Positions 42,998 through 54,500 of a DNA stretch of 64,000 nt are shown in pieces. The stretch comes from Microbacterium sp. SORGH_AS_0969 (GTDB lineage: Bacteria; Actinomycetota; Actinomycetes; Actinomycetales; Microbacteriaceae): contig NZ_JAUTAG010000001.1 of assembly GCF_030818255.1 (NCBI RefSeq), positions 3,720,001-3,784,000 of the forward strand, given 5' to 3'. Below the pieces are notes generated by a model that was not told the origin of the DNA, made no database searches, and saw only the letters and a list, made by a program, of their open reading frames with translations. A program made the translations under genes and the position numbers. The number at the start of each line of letters is the position of its first letter. The stretch's first letter is position 1.

Positions 42998-44476
42998 GTG
43001 ACCACCACCCGCACCGAAGCCGCGTACCTGCGCTCGGTGACGGCGTTCAAGAACCCGACGCTCGACCTCCTGCACGGGCGTTTCGCGCCCTTCGTCGTCG
43101 CCGTCCTGTCGGTCGTCTTCACCCCCGATCGTCCGGCCGTCGCCGTCGCCGACGCGCACGTCGAGGTCGCCGAGGCGATCGACGAGTTGCGCGCCGCGGG
43201 ATACGACACCGACGACGACCGCCGGATCCCTGCCGGGTCGGCGCGCGACATCTGTCGCGGGTGGGTGCGCGTGGGGTGGCTGGGGCTGCAGATCGAGGAC
43301 GACGTCGAGGTCTACCGCCTCTCGGCGCACGCGGTCGGGGCGCTCGAGATCGCCGGGCGCGCGGGCGGCGGCCGGGCGCGGGTGTCGCGCTCGCGCGTGC
43401 GCACCCTGCTCGACGCGGTCGAGCGGCTCGCGCGCGACGCCGAGAGCGATCCCGCTCGCCGCCGCGAAGCCCTGCTCGAAGAGCGGGCGGCCCTGGATGC
43501 CGAGATCGCCGCCCTCGACGAGGGCATCGTCGAGCCGCTCGACGACGACCATCTGCTCGAGGAAGCCGAGAACGTCATCCACCTCGCGCGCGAGCTCCCC
43601 GCGGACTTCTCGCGCGTCGCGGAGTCGATCGCCGCGATGCAGCGCGACGTCGTCGCCGAACTCCGCCGCGACGTGCGCCCGACGGGTGAGGTGCTGCGGG
43701 AGTACCTGGAACGCGGCCGGCAGGTGATGCAGGCGACCCCCGAGGGCCGCGCGTTCCAGGGCGCGCTCCGCCTGATCGGCGACCCCGAGAACATCGACGA
43801 CCTGACCGACCAGCTCCACGCCGTGCTCGCGCAGCCCTTCTCGCGGCTCATGACCCCGGAACAGCGCGGAGAACTGGATGCCATCGCCCGCCGCGTCGAA
43901 GCGGGTGTGCAGGAGGTGCTCACGGCGCAACGGCGCGCCTCGCACGTCATCACCGCCCAGGTGCGCACCCACGACCCGACCATCCGCGACCGCCAGGTCG
44001 ACGACCTGCTGCGCGGCGTGATGGCGGGGCTGCACCGCTGGAGCCAGACCCGCTCCCCCGGCCGCGTCGAGCCGGTCCGGACCCTCCCGCTCGCCGACGT
44101 CGGGCATCTGCGCCAGTCGATCAGCGACGTCCGGCCTCCCGGGGCGCCCGAGCCCCTGGCATCCGAGACCCCCGATGTCGAGTTCGTCGACGCCGACACG
44201 CGTGCGTGGGGCGGGCCGCACTACGCCGAGCTCGAGGAGTACGTCGCGCGCCTGGGCGACGGCTTCGACCTCGCCGACGCCTTCGAGGGCGCGGATGCCG
44301 AGACCCGGCGCCCCGTCGACCTCGTGGGTCTGCTCGAGATCGTGCACCGCCGTGGTCTGACCGAGACCGACGACGTCTCGATCGTCGAGGCCGTGCGCCC
44401 CGACGGAACGACCCGGCGTTTCGCGTTCGGGGCGGTCCGGGCAGGAAACAGGAGAGAACAGGATGCCGATGAGTGA
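42998..44476 (+). CDS. JetA/MksF-like kleisin (DUF3375), locus 1
   Basis: 492 residues from GTG. Begins with a winged-helix-like region ([20 protein letters not shown], then [19 protein letters not shown]), followed by a long helical part with coiled coil near 150-330 ([20 protein letters not shown]) and a conserved DUF3375 segment (RHTR-equivalent [20 protein letters not shown]). In Wadjet and Mks complexes JetA/MksF is the kleisin that bridges the SMC heads. It overlaps jetB by 14 bases. It is only distantly similar to the JetA of locus 2. Confidence 0.85.
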   Translation: MTTTRTEAAYLRSVTAFKNPTLDLLHGRFAPFVVAVLSVVFTPDRPAVAVADAHVEVAEAIDELRAAGYDTDDDRRIPAGSARDICRGWVRVGWLGLQIEDDVEVYRLSAHAVGALEIAGRAGGGRARVSRSRVRTLLDAVERLARDAESDPARRREALLEERAALDAEIAALDEGIVEPLDDDHLLEEAENVIHLARELPADFSRVAESIAAMQRDVVAELRRDVRPTGEVLREYLERGRQVMQATPEGRAFQGALRLIGDPENIDDLTDQLHAVLAQPFSRLMTPEQRGELDAIARRVEAGVQEVLTAQRRASHVITAQVRTHDPTIRDRQVDDLLRGVMAGLHRWSQTRSPGRVEPVRTLPLADVGHLRQSISDVRPPGAPEPLASETPDVEFVDADTRAWGGPHYAELEEYVARLGDGFDLADAFEGADAETRRPVDLVGLLEIVHRRGLTETDDVSIVEAVRPDGTTRRFAFGAVRAGNRREQDADE

Positions 44477-45233
44477 CGTGAGCACCTCGAACGCACCGAC
44501 GGCGGCTGCGACCGACCGAGGCGGCGACGGCGAGTTCGAGGCATCCACTCCCGCCTTCATCGCCCCCGTCGCGATGGAGAACGACCCCGACGCGCTCTTC
44601 GCCGGCGACCGCGGCACGCTCGACGCCGACGTGCGGCGCGTGCTCGTGCGGATCCTGCAGCGCCGGTTCCTGCTCGCCGAGAGCTCGCCCACCGAGTGGA
44701 AGCTGCTGCTCGAGCACCAGCAGATGATCGAGTCGCGCCTGAACGACCTGTTCGTGCGGCTGGTCGTCGACCACGCGCGCGGCGTGGCGTACAAGGAGCA
44801 GGTGCGCAGCGACGAGGTCGACGTGCCGATCCTGCTGAAGGACGAGGCCTACTCGCGCGCCGAGACGCTCGTGCTCGTGTACCTGCGGACGGTGTTCCAG
44901 CGCGAGACGACCGCGGGCACGGCATCCGCCCGCGTCGATGTCGAAGAGGTCGAACAGACCGTGCTCACGTACTTCAGCGAGACCGACGGCACCCGCGCGA
45001 GCCAGCAGCGCGCGGTGCGCACGGCGATCGCGCGCCTGGATCGCGAGGGGATCATCGAGGAGGAGTCCGAGGGGCGCTACCGCATCGGATCTCTTATTGA
45101 GGTGGTGCTGAGCGCAGAGGTCTTGCGGGAGCTTCAGCGCTGGCTCGACGAGCAAACTCAGGATGCCGAGGCACCGGCGGTGCGCGAGCGCGAGGTCGTG
45201 GCATCCGGGGCTTCCGAAGGAGACTCACTGTGA
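44463..45233 (+). CDS. JetB/MksE-like (DUF4194), locus 1
   Basis: 256 residues. Acidic N-terminal 45 residues, then the DUF4194 core ([60 protein letters not shown]) and a winged-helix end ([40 protein letters not shown]). JetB/MksE is the KITE-type subunit that binds the kleisin. The gene overlaps both neighbours: 14 bases with JetA and GTGA with JetC. Confidence 0.87.
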   Translation: MPMSDVSTSNAPTAAATDRGGDGEFEASTPAFIAPVAMENDPDALFAGDRGTLDADVRRVLVRILQRRFLLAESSPTEWKLLLEHQQMIESRLNDLFVRLVVDHARGVAYKEQVRSDEVDVPILLKDEAYSRAETLVLVYLRTVFQRETTAGTASARVDVEEVEQTVLTYFSETDGTRASQQRAVRTAIARLDREGIIEEESEGRYRIGSLIEVVLSAEVLRELQRWLDEQTQDAEAPAVREREVVASGASEGDSL

Positions 45234-48200
45234 CCATGCTCGAGACCCTCTTCGGACTCATCCCGGCTGCGTCCCGCGGTCAGCAGTGGGTCGCCGAAGA
45301 CCTGCAGCTGATCAACTGGGGCGGCTACGACGGCACGCACCGGGTGCGCTTCGCGCCGACCGCGACGCTGCTGTGCGGCGGGTCGGGGTCGGGCAAGTCG
45401 ACGCTCATGGACGCGTACGTCGCGCTCATGATGCCGCACACGACTCCCTTCAACGGCGCGTCGAACGGGGCTGTTGTGGGGCGTCCGCGCGGGCAGGAGC
45501 AGCGCAACATCCTGTCGTACGGGCGCGGGAAGCTCGACGAGTCGCGCACCGACGAGGGCACGAAGGTGCGGGTGCTGCGCGGCGACGGCGTCGACACGTG
45601 GACCGCGATCGCGATGACGTGGGCCGACCACGACGGCGCCCGGTTCACGGCGGTGCGCGCGTGGTACATCCCGGCGGCGGCGCGGACGCTCGACGACGCC
45701 GTGAAGGTGCGCGCGACCGTGCACGGCGCGTTCGACCTGCGTCAGCTCGAGCGAGCGGCGCAGAGCCACCTGTCGGATGCCGCGGTGCGGGCGACGGGAC
45801 TCGACACCCTCGCGACCGACCGCGAGTTCTCGGCGCGGTTGCACGCCGTGCTCGGGATCGGCGCGGCGGGCGCGGGGACGAAGGCGATGAGCCTGCTCGC
45901 GCGTATTCAGGCGGGGCAGCAGATCACCACCGTCGACGACCTGTACAAGCGCATGGTGCTCGAAGAGCCCGAGACCCTCGCGGTCGCGGAGGCGGTCGTG
46001 TCGCACTTCGACGGACTCGAGTCGACGCGCACCCGCATGCTCGAGGCACGCCAGCAGGTGCGCGCGCTGCAGCCGATCCGCGGGATGAAGACGCGGATCG
46101 ACGAGGCGGCGGAGCGGTTGCGCCTCATCGAGGCGCTCGGCCGGTTCAGCGACCCGGAGTCGCGCGCGTCGTTGTGGCGCGCGCAGCGGCGGGTCGACCT
46201 GCTCGGCGCGGTCGAAGACGAGCTGCGCGAGCGCACGCACGCCACCGATGCGCTGGTGCGCGAGCGGCAGGCGCTGGCCGACGCGGCCGAGGCCGAGCGC
46301 GAGGGGCTCGGCGACGTGCTGCGCGCGGCAGGCGGCGACCGGTTGGAGGCCGCCCAGCGGGAGCTCCGCGGTCTCGAGCGCCGCCTCGCCGGGATGAAGC
46401 GCGATCGTGAGCGGTTCGAGGCGGCACTGGCCGTGCTGTCGGTCGAGGTCACGACCGAGAAGCAGTTCACCGCCCTCGTCGACGAAGCCCGCCGCACCCT
46501 CGGAGACGCGGATGCCAAGAGCGCTGTGCGCGAGGCATTCGTCGCCGCCAGCAGCGCGCACACGGACGCTCGCCAGAAGCTCGCGGCGCTCGAGGCCGAG
46601 CACCGGCGCACGCAGACCCGCGACGACAACATCCCCCCGCGACTGCACGAGGCGCGCGAAGCACTGGCGGAGGCGGCGGGTCTCACCGCGGCCGAACTGC
46701 CCTTCGTCGCCGAGCTCGTCGACGTCCGCACCGAGTTCGAGCCGTGGCGCGGGGCGTTCACGCTGGCCCTCGGCGGTTTCGCGACGACCCTTCTCGTGGA
46801 TGCCGCGCACCTGGCATCCTTCCGCTCCGCGATCGACGGCGTGCGCCTCTCGGAGCGTCTGCGGTTCGAGGGCGTGTCGACCGGGATGCCCGAGCCCACG
46901 GGTCTCGACCCCGCGACGCTCCCCGGGCGCCTGGAGTACCGCCGCTCCCCCTTCACGGGCTGGCTGCAGGACCGGCTCGAACAGCAGTTCGCGTTCGTGT
47001 GCGTGGACAGCGCCTCCGAGCTCACCGGGCATCGCATGGCGTTGACGATCTCGGGGCAGACGAGCCAGGGCGCTCGCGGGGCTCACGGTGGGTCTTCCCG
47101 CCACAGCATCCTCGGGTTCTCGAGCCGCGTGCGCCTCACCGAGCTGGGCGAGCAGATCGTCACCGTCCGCCGCGAGCTCACGGCCGCGAAAGCCGCGGTC
47201 GACGAGGCCGCCGCCGCGCTCGATGCGTTCGACGAGCGGCGGAGCGCTCTCGAGAAGATCGCGGACCTGTCGTGGGACCAGGTGGACGTGGCATCCGTCG
47301 AGCGCGACCTGGAGCGCTGGAACGAGACGATCGTCGAGATCACCGCCGGAAACCCGCGCATCGCCGAGCTGCAGGAGCAGATCTCGGGCGCGAAGGCCCG
47401 CGTCGCGCGACTGCGGGAGGAGATCGGCGGAGCAAAGACCGAGCAGCAGGCGCTCGCGGCGCGGTGGGCGGAGATCACGGACGATGTGGACAGCGCTCAT
47501 GAGCGGCTCGAACGCGCAGAGGACGCCGAGATGGAGCTGTCGGCGGACGAAGCCGCGTACCTCGACGGGTTGTTCGTCGCCCCGTCGAACGATGCCTCGC
47601 CGTCGCAACTGCTCGCGCGCTTCGACGCCGCGCTGGAGTCCGCGTCGAAGCGTCTCCTCGAAGAACAGCGCACCGCGCAGGAGACCCTCGCGGATCAGCG
47701 CGAGAGCCTCCGGCGCACTCTCACCGCGTTCACCGACCGGTGGCCGAGTCCGAACCTGCTCGCCGATCCCGACGAGTCGCTCGGTGATTTCGAGCGGATC
47801 CTCGCCGACCTCGAGGCGAGCGGTCTGCACGAGCTCGAAGCGGAGTGGCGCGACTCGCTGCTGCGCCTGTCGGGCAACGACCTGACGAACCTCGATTCGG
47901 CGCTGACGCGCGCCCTGCGCGAGATCCGCGAACGCATCGCCCCGATCAACGACATCATGCAGGACCTGCCGTTCTACGACGACGAGCACCGGCTGCAGAT
48001 CGTGCCGCGCGAGAACCAGTCGGAAGTCCGTCGCCGGTTCCGTCGCGAGCTGCGCGACGTGCGGGCCGCGATCGACGCCGCGTCATCGGACGAGGAGCGT
48101 GAGGCCGTGTACGGGCGGATGGCGCGACTGATCAACCGCATCCGGCCCACGGCTCCCGATTTCGCCGACCTCGTCGACGTGCGGAACCACGTGCGCGTGA

Positions 48201-48580
48201 GCGCCGAACGCTTCCGCGCCGACACGGGCGAGCACGTCGCCCTGTACGACCACATCGGCGAGAAGTCCGGTGGGGAGTCGCAGGAGCTCATCGCGTTCAT
48301 CGTCGGCGCGGCCCTGCGGTACCAGCTCGGGGATGCCGGGGCCGAGCGCCCGCGGTATGCCCCGGTGTTCCTCGACGAGGCGCTCATCAAAGCCGACGCG
48401 CACTTCACCAAGCGTGCGATCGGCGCGTGGCGGGGCCTCGGGTTCCAGCTCGTCATCGGCGCGCCCAACGACAAGTACAGCGCGATCGAGCCGCACGTGG
48501 ACGTCGAGTACGACATCCTCAAGGACACGCGGGGGCGGTCGTGGGCGAAGGCGAAGGTGGGGGTGGCGGCGGACGCGTGA
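45230..48580 (+). CDS. JetC/MksB SMC-like ATPase, locus 1
   Basis: 1116 residues from GTG, with AAGGAG eight bases upstream. N-terminal half head: [14 protein letters not shown] and Walker [19 protein letters not shown] near residue 50. Two long coiled-coil arms (about 260-410 and 640-830) flank a hinge-like region with [21 protein letters not shown]-terminal half head: signature [20 protein letters not shown] near 1010 and Walker [14 protein letters not shown] near 1045. All ATPase elements look intact. No jetD gene follows; the next gene is on the opposite strand. Confidence 0.92.
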   Translation: MTMLETLFGLIPAASRGQQWVAEDLQLINWGGYDGTHRVRFAPTATLLCGGSGSGKSTLMDAYVALMMPHTTPFNGASNGAVVGRPRGQEQRNILSYGRGKLDESRTDEGTKVRVLRGDGVDTWTAIAMTWADHDGARFTAVRAWYIPAAARTLDDAVKVRATVHGAFDLRQLERAAQSHLSDAAVRATGLDTLATDREFSARLHAVLGIGAAGAGTKAMSLLARIQAGQQITTVDDLYKRMVLEEPETLAVAEAVVSHFDGLESTRTRMLEARQQVRALQPIRGMKTRIDEAAERLRLIEALGRFSDPESRASLWRAQRRVDLLGAVEDELRERTHATDALVRERQALADAAEAEREGLGDVLRAAGGDRLEAAQRELRGLERRLAGMKRDRERFEAALAVLSVEVTTEKQFTALVDEARRTLGDADAKSAVREAFVAASSAHTDARQKLAALEAEHRRTQTRDDNIPPRLHEAREALAEAAGLTAAELPFVAELVDVRTEFEPWRGAFTLALGGFATTLLVDAAHLASFRSAIDGVRLSERLRFEGVSTGMPEPTGLDPATLPGRLEYRRSPFTGWLQDRLEQQFAFVCVDSASELTGHRMALTISGQTSQGARGAHGGSSRHSILGFSSRVRLTELGEQIVTVRRELTAAKAAVDEAAAALDAFDERRSALEKIADLSWDQVDVASVERDLERWNETIVEITAGNPRIAELQEQISGAKARVARLREEIGGAKTEQQALAARWAEITDDVDSAHERLERAEDAEMELSADEAAYLDGLFVAPSNDASPSQLLARFDAALESASKRLLEEQRTAQETLADQRESLRRTLTAFTDRWPSPNLLADPDESLGDFERILADLEASGLHELEAEWRDSLLRLSGNDLTNLDSALTRALREIRERIAPINDIMQDLPFYDDEHRLQIVPRENQSEVRRRFRRELRDVRAAIDAASSDEEREAVYGRMARLINRIRPTAPDFADLVDVRNHVRVSAERFRADTGEHVALYDHIGEKSGGESQELIAFIVGAALRYQLGDAGAERPRYAPVFLDEALIKADAHFTKRAIGAWRGLGFQLVIGAPNDKYSAIEPHVDVEYDILKDTRGRSWAKAKVGVAADA

Positions 48581-48632
48581 CGCTCGGGCCGGGCCTGCGG
48601 TCGCGGCCGAGAACGCGGGTCTGCCGGCGTGC

Positions 48633-49319
48633 TCACATCGTCATGAGCGTCGCCAGCGAGAGCAGATACCCCACGAGCAGCGAGACCACCCACGCCGTCG
48701 CGGCCGCGAAGTGCCAGTTCTGGCGTTCCTGCATTTCGAGACGGCGCGGGTCGTCCGCGGGCAAACTCCGAAGCGCTCGCTGGGTGAAGATGAACGCGGG
48801 GGCCGCAAGCGCGAGGATCACGACCGTCGCGATGAGCTGGAGAAGAAGCCCGTTCTCGCGCGGGCCGATTGCGACGCTCGCTCCGGCCGATGCGACGGCG
48901 CTCACGATATCGAGGGGGCCGCTCAGGGCGATGATGCCGATGGCGCCGACGACGACGATCACGGAACGGACGACCGCCTCCCCAGCCGTCGGCGCGGGGG
49001 AAGCACCCCCGCCCTGACGGCTCCACAGCTCGCGCCGGAGCCGTCGAAGGGCAAGGGGCCACACGATGACGCCGGTGATCGCGGCGAGGATCCACGCCAG
49101 CACCTGGGTCGACGACATCTCGAACCCCCACGCGTCGACGAGGAAGACGCCGCCGATCCACGCGAACAGTGCGGCCGGGATGCCGATGAAGACCACGAGG
49201 AGGGTGATGAGCAGCCGGGTGCGGCCCGGGAGCTGGTCGGGTCCGATGGCCCCGGTGCGGGCGGGGCGGGAATGGCCGGAAGGATGTGCCGCGCGCTGGG
49301 TGTCGCGCTCGAAGCTCAT
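48633..49319 (-). CDS. Four-helix membrane protein between the two Wadjet/Mks loci
   Basis: 228 residues from the ATG at 49319. Four hydrophobic helices: LLITLLVVFIGIPAALFAWI, then QVLAWILAAITGVIVWPLAL, then VVVGAIGIIALSGPLDIV, and TVVILALAAPAFIF, plus a C-terminal helix FAAATAWVVSLLVGYLLSLA. N-terminal 45 residues are soluble and charged. No family recognised. It is convergent with jetC of locus 1 and divergent from jetA of locus 2, so it is not in either operon. Confidence 0.75.
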   Translation of the reverse strand: MSFERDTQRAAHPSGHSRPARTGAIGPDQLPGRTRLLITLLVVFIGIPAALFAWIGGVFLVDAWGFEMSSTQVLAWILAAITGVIVWPLALRRLRRELWSRQGGGASPAPTAGEAVVRSVIVVVGAIGIIALSGPLDIVSAVASAGASVAIGPRENGLLLQLIATVVILALAAPAFIFTQRALRSLPADDPRRLEMQERQNWHFAAATAWVVSLLVGYLLSLATLMTM

Positions 49320-49382
49320 AGGGAAAGGGTAGCCAGTCGCTCTCGAGGGCAACCTCGTGGGAAGAGCCATGTCGGCGGTCTG

Positions 49383-50849
49383 ATGAAGAATGTCCTCATG
49401 TCCGCCGTCGTCTCAACCCTCGAGCTCGCGCCATTGATGAAGCGCGACGTGGCGTGGCAACTCATCCGCGCCGACCTCGCGCCCGTGATCGCCGGCCTGC
49501 TCGGCACCCATCTCGGAGGACAGACGCGCCGGGTCGACGCCGAAGAGCTCTACGAGCGGCTCGACGACGATCTCGAACAGCTGCGTATGCACGGCCTGAG
49601 CCTGCCGCTCAGCGGACAGGGGTATTGCGCGCAGTGGCGAGCCGCCGGTTTCCTCCTTCGTCGCCCCGCAGTCGATGCGCGCGGCGAGACCCTCGAGCTG
49701 TCACCCGATGCCATTGCGGCGGTGCGCTTCCTTCAGGGACGCGCTGCTCCCCGATCCGCCGCAACGGAGTCACGGCTGGCGAGCATCGCCGCGCAAGTTC
49801 GCCGTCTTGCCATCGACACCGATCCCGACGCGGCTGCACGTATTTCGCTGCTCGAAGATGAGAAGGACGCGATCGACCGGCGCATCGCCGCCCTGCGCTC
49901 CGGCGACGACAGCACCCTCGATACCGACCGTGCGCTCGAGCGCACCCGCGACCTGTTGGCGCAGGCGGCCGACGTGCCCGACGACTTCGCCCGTGTGCGC
50001 ACTGAGTTCGAGACGCTCAACACATCTCTTCGGGCACGGGTCGTCGAATCCGACGGTTCACAGGCGGCCGTGATCGACGAGGTCTTTCTCGGCATCGACC
50101 ACATTGCCGACTCCGACGCCGGGCGCAGTTTCGCCGCCTTCTCGCGTCTCGTGCTCGACCCCGCGTTGAGCGCCGCGTTCGAATCCGACGTCCGCCGCGT
50201 CCTGGAGCGCGACTTCGCGCAACAGCTCACCCGCGACGAGCGGCACACCCTTCGCACTTTCCTCACGACGCTGAAAGCGCGTAGCGCCGAGATCCACGAC
50301 GTCATCACGCTGTTCGCTCGTGCGCTCAGACGATACGTCCAGTCACAGGACTACCAGCGCGACCGCGTGCTGCGAGGGATGCTTCGAGAGGCGATGCACG
50401 CCGGCGTCGCCGCGTCCGCTGGGATCAAGCCGTGGCATCACACGCGCTTGCACCTCGATCTGTCGGCCGTCACGCTGTCGAGCGCCGCGACCGTCGATCT
50501 TCACGATCCGGCCGAGTTCACTGCCATCGACGTCATCGAGCACCACTCGGCCGAGATCGCCGACCTCGAGGAGTTGCGCGCGCTCGCCCGCGAGACCGAG
50601 ATCGACTTCGACGAGCTGACACGTCACGTCAACGACGTGCTGGCAGAGAGCGATTCCTGCACCGTCGCCCAGGTTCTCGCGCGCTTTCCCGCCTCGCAAG
50701 GCGTCGGGAGCGTGGTCGGCCTCCTTTCTCTCGCCGCCGAGCAGGGAACCGTCGACAAGACCTATGAGGCGCTCACGTGGCGCGGCCTCGACGGAGTGGA
50801 CCGCACAGCCGTCGTCGCGACGCATCGATTCACAGGGAGGCTCGTATGA
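49383..50849 (+). CDS. JetA/MksF-like kleisin (DUF3375), locus 2
   Basis: 488 residues. Winged-helix start (LELAPLMKRDVAWQLIRADL, then GQTRRVDAEELYERLDDDL), YCAQWRAAGFLLRR, a coiled helical middle with ISLLEDEKDAIDRRIAALRS, and a conserved C-terminal half (RALRRYVQSQDYQRDRVLRG, then MLREAMHAGV). The pattern is the DUF3375 kleisin of Wadjet. ATG 49398 is an alternative start. Base composition is less GC-biased at third positions than locus 1. It overlaps jetB by ATGA. Confidence 0.88.
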   Translation: MKNVLMSAVVSTLELAPLMKRDVAWQLIRADLAPVIAGLLGTHLGGQTRRVDAEELYERLDDDLEQLRMHGLSLPLSGQGYCAQWRAAGFLLRRPAVDARGETLELSPDAIAAVRFLQGRAAPRSAATESRLASIAAQVRRLAIDTDPDAAARISLLEDEKDAIDRRIAALRSGDDSTLDTDRALERTRDLLAQAADVPDDFARVRTEFETLNTSLRARVVESDGSQAAVIDEVFLGIDHIADSDAGRSFAAFSRLVLDPALSAAFESDVRRVLERDFAQQLTRDERHTLRTFLTTLKARSAEIHDVITLFARALRRYVQSQDYQRDRVLRGMLREAMHAGVAASAGIKPWHHTRLHLDLSAVTLSSAATVDLHDPAEFTAIDVIEHHSAEIADLEELRALARETEIDFDELTRHVNDVLAESDSCTVAQVLARFPASQGVGSVVGLLSLAAEQGTVDKTYEALTWRGLDGVDRTAVVATHRFTGRLV

Positions 50850-51538
50850 GCACAACGGACATCGAAGACGCCGCCGAGACGGCGCCGTCCGTGGAGGTGT
50901 GGCCAGGCGACCCCGGTGAGTTGCCCGAGCGCACCCGGCGGGTGCTCCTTCGGCTGATCCGCGGCCCGTACCTCTCCGGCGCCCGAGAACCGCAGCTCTG
51001 GTCCGTCCTTCTCAGCGATGAGAGCGTGTTGCGTTCTCGCGTTGCCGAACTGTTCCTCGAACTCGTCATCGACCGCGACAACGAGTTCGCCTTCGTGCGC
51101 AACGCACCCGCCGAAGACGCTCCGAAGGCCGTCCGGTCGGAGCGGCTCACCTTTCTCGACACGGCGATGCTGCTGATACTCCGACAAACGCTGCTGAGCG
51201 AAGAGGGCCGAGGACGAGTCATCGTCGGGCAGAGCGAGATCTTCGAACAGTTGACGGTGTATCGCACACCCGACCGGGACGAGAAAGACTTCCTCAGCCG
51301 ACTCAACTCGTCGTGGCACAAGATGCAGAACAAGCTGCGCGTGCTGCATCCGGTCGGCACCGACCGAGCCGAGATCTCACCGGTGCTCCGACTGATCGTC
51401 GATGCCGATCAGGTTCGCGCCATCACGGCAGAGTACCAACGGATCGCGGACGAAGACGGCTCAACCATCAGCCAACCCGACCGGGACGACATCGAGTCCG
51501 GCGACGCTGTCGATGAGGCTGAGGAGACAGACGAGTGA
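50846..51538 (+). CDS. JetB/MksE-like (DUF4194), locus 2
   Basis: 230 residues with AGGGAGG upstream of the overlapping ATG. DUF4194 core: RTRRVLLRLIRGPYLSGARE, WSVLLSDESVLRSRVAELFL, FLDTAMLLILRQTLLSEEGR, and a winged helix that contacts the kleisin (FLSRLNSSWHKMQNKLRVLH). A strongly acidic tail ends the protein. It is coupled to JetC by GTGA. Confidence 0.88.
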   Translation: MSTTDIEDAAETAPSVEVWPGDPGELPERTRRVLLRLIRGPYLSGAREPQLWSVLLSDESVLRSRVAELFLELVIDRDNEFAFVRNAPAEDAPKAVRSERLTFLDTAMLLILRQTLLSEEGRGRVIVGQSEIFEQLTVYRTPDRDEKDFLSRLNSSWHKMQNKLRVLHPVGTDRAEISPVLRLIVDADQVRAITAEYQRIADEDGSTISQPDRDDIESGDAVDEAEETDE

Positions 51539-54500
51539 CGACGATGACCTTCCCCGACGAGATAGCCGAAGATACGGAACCGACCGATCAATGGCGCTTG
51601 TCACGCGTCGAACTCGTCAACTGGGGCACCCTTCGCGGATTCGTCACGATCGACGTCGCGCGCCGAGGACATCTCTTCACCGGCGCGTCAGGATCGGGAA
51701 AGTCGTCGTTGCTGGATGCCATTGCCACCGTGCTCACCCCCGACAAATGGCTCCGGCTGAACGCTGCCGCCCAAGACGGGAACTCTCGTCTGAGCGACCG
51801 CAGTCTCATGAGCTACGTTCGCGGAGCGTGGACGAAGGAAGCACACGACAGCGCGGATCGCGCCACCACCACCTACCTCCGGCCGCGCGCCACCTGGAGC
51901 GGCATCCTGCTCCGATACGAGAACCCCGCCAGCGACCCTGTCACCCTCGCACGTGTGTTCCACGCGCCGGGTGCGAGAATTGAAGCGGGGGCTCTCAAAG
52001 ACGCTCGACTCTTCATACGTGACGATGTCGACCTCATGGCGCTGAAGCCGCACGTCGAAGCAGGAATCGATGCACGACGCATGGCGAAAGCGTTCCCCGA
52101 AGCGCTCATCACGACGGGTGGGCGGCATGGGCGCTTCCACGATCGCATCGTGCGGCAGTTCGGCTTTCGCAGCGACGCCACGTTGCACCTTCTCCACAAG
52201 ACCCAGTCAGCCAAGAACCTCGGCACGCTGGATGCCCTCTTCCGCGGATTCATGTTGGATGCGCCAGAGACATTCGCTCGCGCCGACAATGCGGTCGAAC
52301 AGTTCGTCGAACTTGATCGAGCGCACGCGCACGTCGTCGATCTTCGCCGACAGGCGGATGCACTGCGCCGCATTGACGAGACCATCACCGCGTACGACTC
52401 CGCATCGGCGGAGGTCGCCCGCGCGGTGGGTCTGCTCGACGCCGTCGAACCGCACACCTCCGCGCTCAAGCTCCGGCTTGCTCGCGAGGCTCTGGGACCC
52501 GCGCGCGCGGGTCTGGCGCGTGTCGTTGCATCCCTCGGGGACGCCAAGAGGGAGCGCGACCTCGCGGCCGATGCCCTGGCTTCCGCTGACGCACGTGTGC
52601 GCGAGGAAGGGGGGACTCGGGTCGAGGTGCTTCAGATGCGCCTTGACGCTGCGATTCACCACGAACGAACCGTGGAGCGTCAACGTTCGCTCCTCGAAAG
52701 CGACCTCGCGCAGATCGGCGCTCCGGTTCCCGAAGACGCGGGGCAGTTCGCCGAACTGATCTCGGTCGCCGCGAGCGAAGCCGATCACAACATCCCCGCG
52801 GTCGCGCACGAGGTTCGGGATGCCGCCAGCGAGGCACGTAAAGCGCTCGCCCGGATCGACGACCAGCTCGCCGCACTCCGCGAGAATCGCAGCAATATCG
52901 ACCCCCGGCTTCTCGGCGCGCGCAGATATCTCGCGCACACGCTCGGGGTGCCCGAGTCGAGTCTGCCGTTCGTGGCTGAGCTCGTGTCAGTGGCGCCCGA
53001 GCACGCGGCCTGGCGCGGCGCCATCGAACGCGCCCTGGCGCCAGTTGCGACCACGATGCTCGTCGGCGACGAACGGCTGGCCGAGGTGCGACGAGCGGTG
53101 AACACGAGGTACCTCGGCGTGCGTCTCGTCATCGAAGCCGTACCGCCGTCCGTCGAGGAACCCCGCCGTCCGCGGGAACCGAGGTCGCTCGTCCACCGAG
53201 TCGTCGTCGCTGACACCGCGTTTCGCACCTTCGTGCTCCGCCGCATCGTCACCGACTTCGACTACGCGTGCGTCGACCACCCCGACGATCTCGACGGCGT
53301 GCAGCTCGGTGTGACCATCGTCGGTCTACTCAAACGCTCGTCTCGTCGGTATGAGAAAGACGATCGCTCCTCCGTCGACGATCCCGCGCGCTGGGTGCTC
53401 GGCGGAGACACCGAGGCACGGCTCGATGCGCTGCTGAGCCAGCGCCGCGACGCGACAGAGGCGATGAAGACGGCGACAGCCGCAGACGCTCGCGCCGACG
53501 CCGCGCGTGAGGCCGCTCTCGCTCGACGCGAGGTCTTCCGCCGAGTGAGCGGCCACGCGTGGGAACACATCGATGTCGCGGGAGCTGCCGCGCTCGCGGC
53601 TGCTCGCCGGGCGGAGCTCGACGCCCTGACGGCGGCCTCGTCCTCGCTGAGCGCGGCGCAGGAGACGCGAGATCGAGAAGCGGCGCGACTCGAGACGGCG
53701 ACGGCCGAGTTCGAAAGGCTGCTCCGCGCCGAGGGCAGCGCGCGCGATGCGCTCGATCGGCTGGAGGGCCAGCTCGCCGATCTCGAACGCTCGTCTCCTC
53801 CACCCGTAGACGAGAAGTCAACCGGCGTTCTCGACGAGCGGTTTCGAGCGGCGCGGCGATCGCTCACGCTGGACACGATTGATGAGGTCGCCCGCGCTGT
53901 GCAGACCGCACTCGCTCGAGAGAAGGACGCCGCGACGCGACGCGAGAGCGATGCGGCGGCATCCTTCGCCGGGCGGGCGGCCCAGTTTCACGCGAAGTGG
54001 GCTGCAGCGGCCGCGGAGCTCACGACCGAGATCGGTGATCGGTACGGCTACCGGGAACTTCTGGAAGGGATTCTCGCCCGCGGACTGCCCGAGAAGGAAG
54101 GCGAGTTCCGGCGTCTGCTCCGCGAGAGAACCCGTGATGTCGTCGCTCACCTTCTCGCTGATCTCCGCGATGCGCCGGGACTCGTGCGGGAGCGGACCCT
54201 CCCCGTCAATGCCTCCCTCGGACGCTCTCCCTTCGAGGGAACCGACCGTTTTCTCGAGATCGACGTGCGAACGAGTCGCACACCCGAGGTCGAGGAGTTC
54301 CTCGCCGATCTTCGCCGCGTCGTCGAGGGCAACTGGGCCGACGAGTCGACCACGGGAGCCGAGGAGCGATTCGCCGTTCTGCAGCGTGTGATCGGTCGCC
54401 TCGGTTCCAAGGACCGCGTGGACCTCGACTGGCGTGCCCGGGTGCTGGACACCCGGTTGCACGTCTCCTTCCTCGCCCGCGAGAAAGATCCGACTGGTCG

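Noticed and set aside
45158..47989. Long minus-strand open frame opposite jetC1
   Set aside because: Antisense to an intact SMC ATPase; composition is that of a shadow frame.
48581..49382. Hidden jetD or its remnant after jetC1
   Set aside because: Plus-strand frames here show no TOPRIM ExxxT or DxD motif and no DUF3322 pattern; the minus strand encodes a membrane protein.
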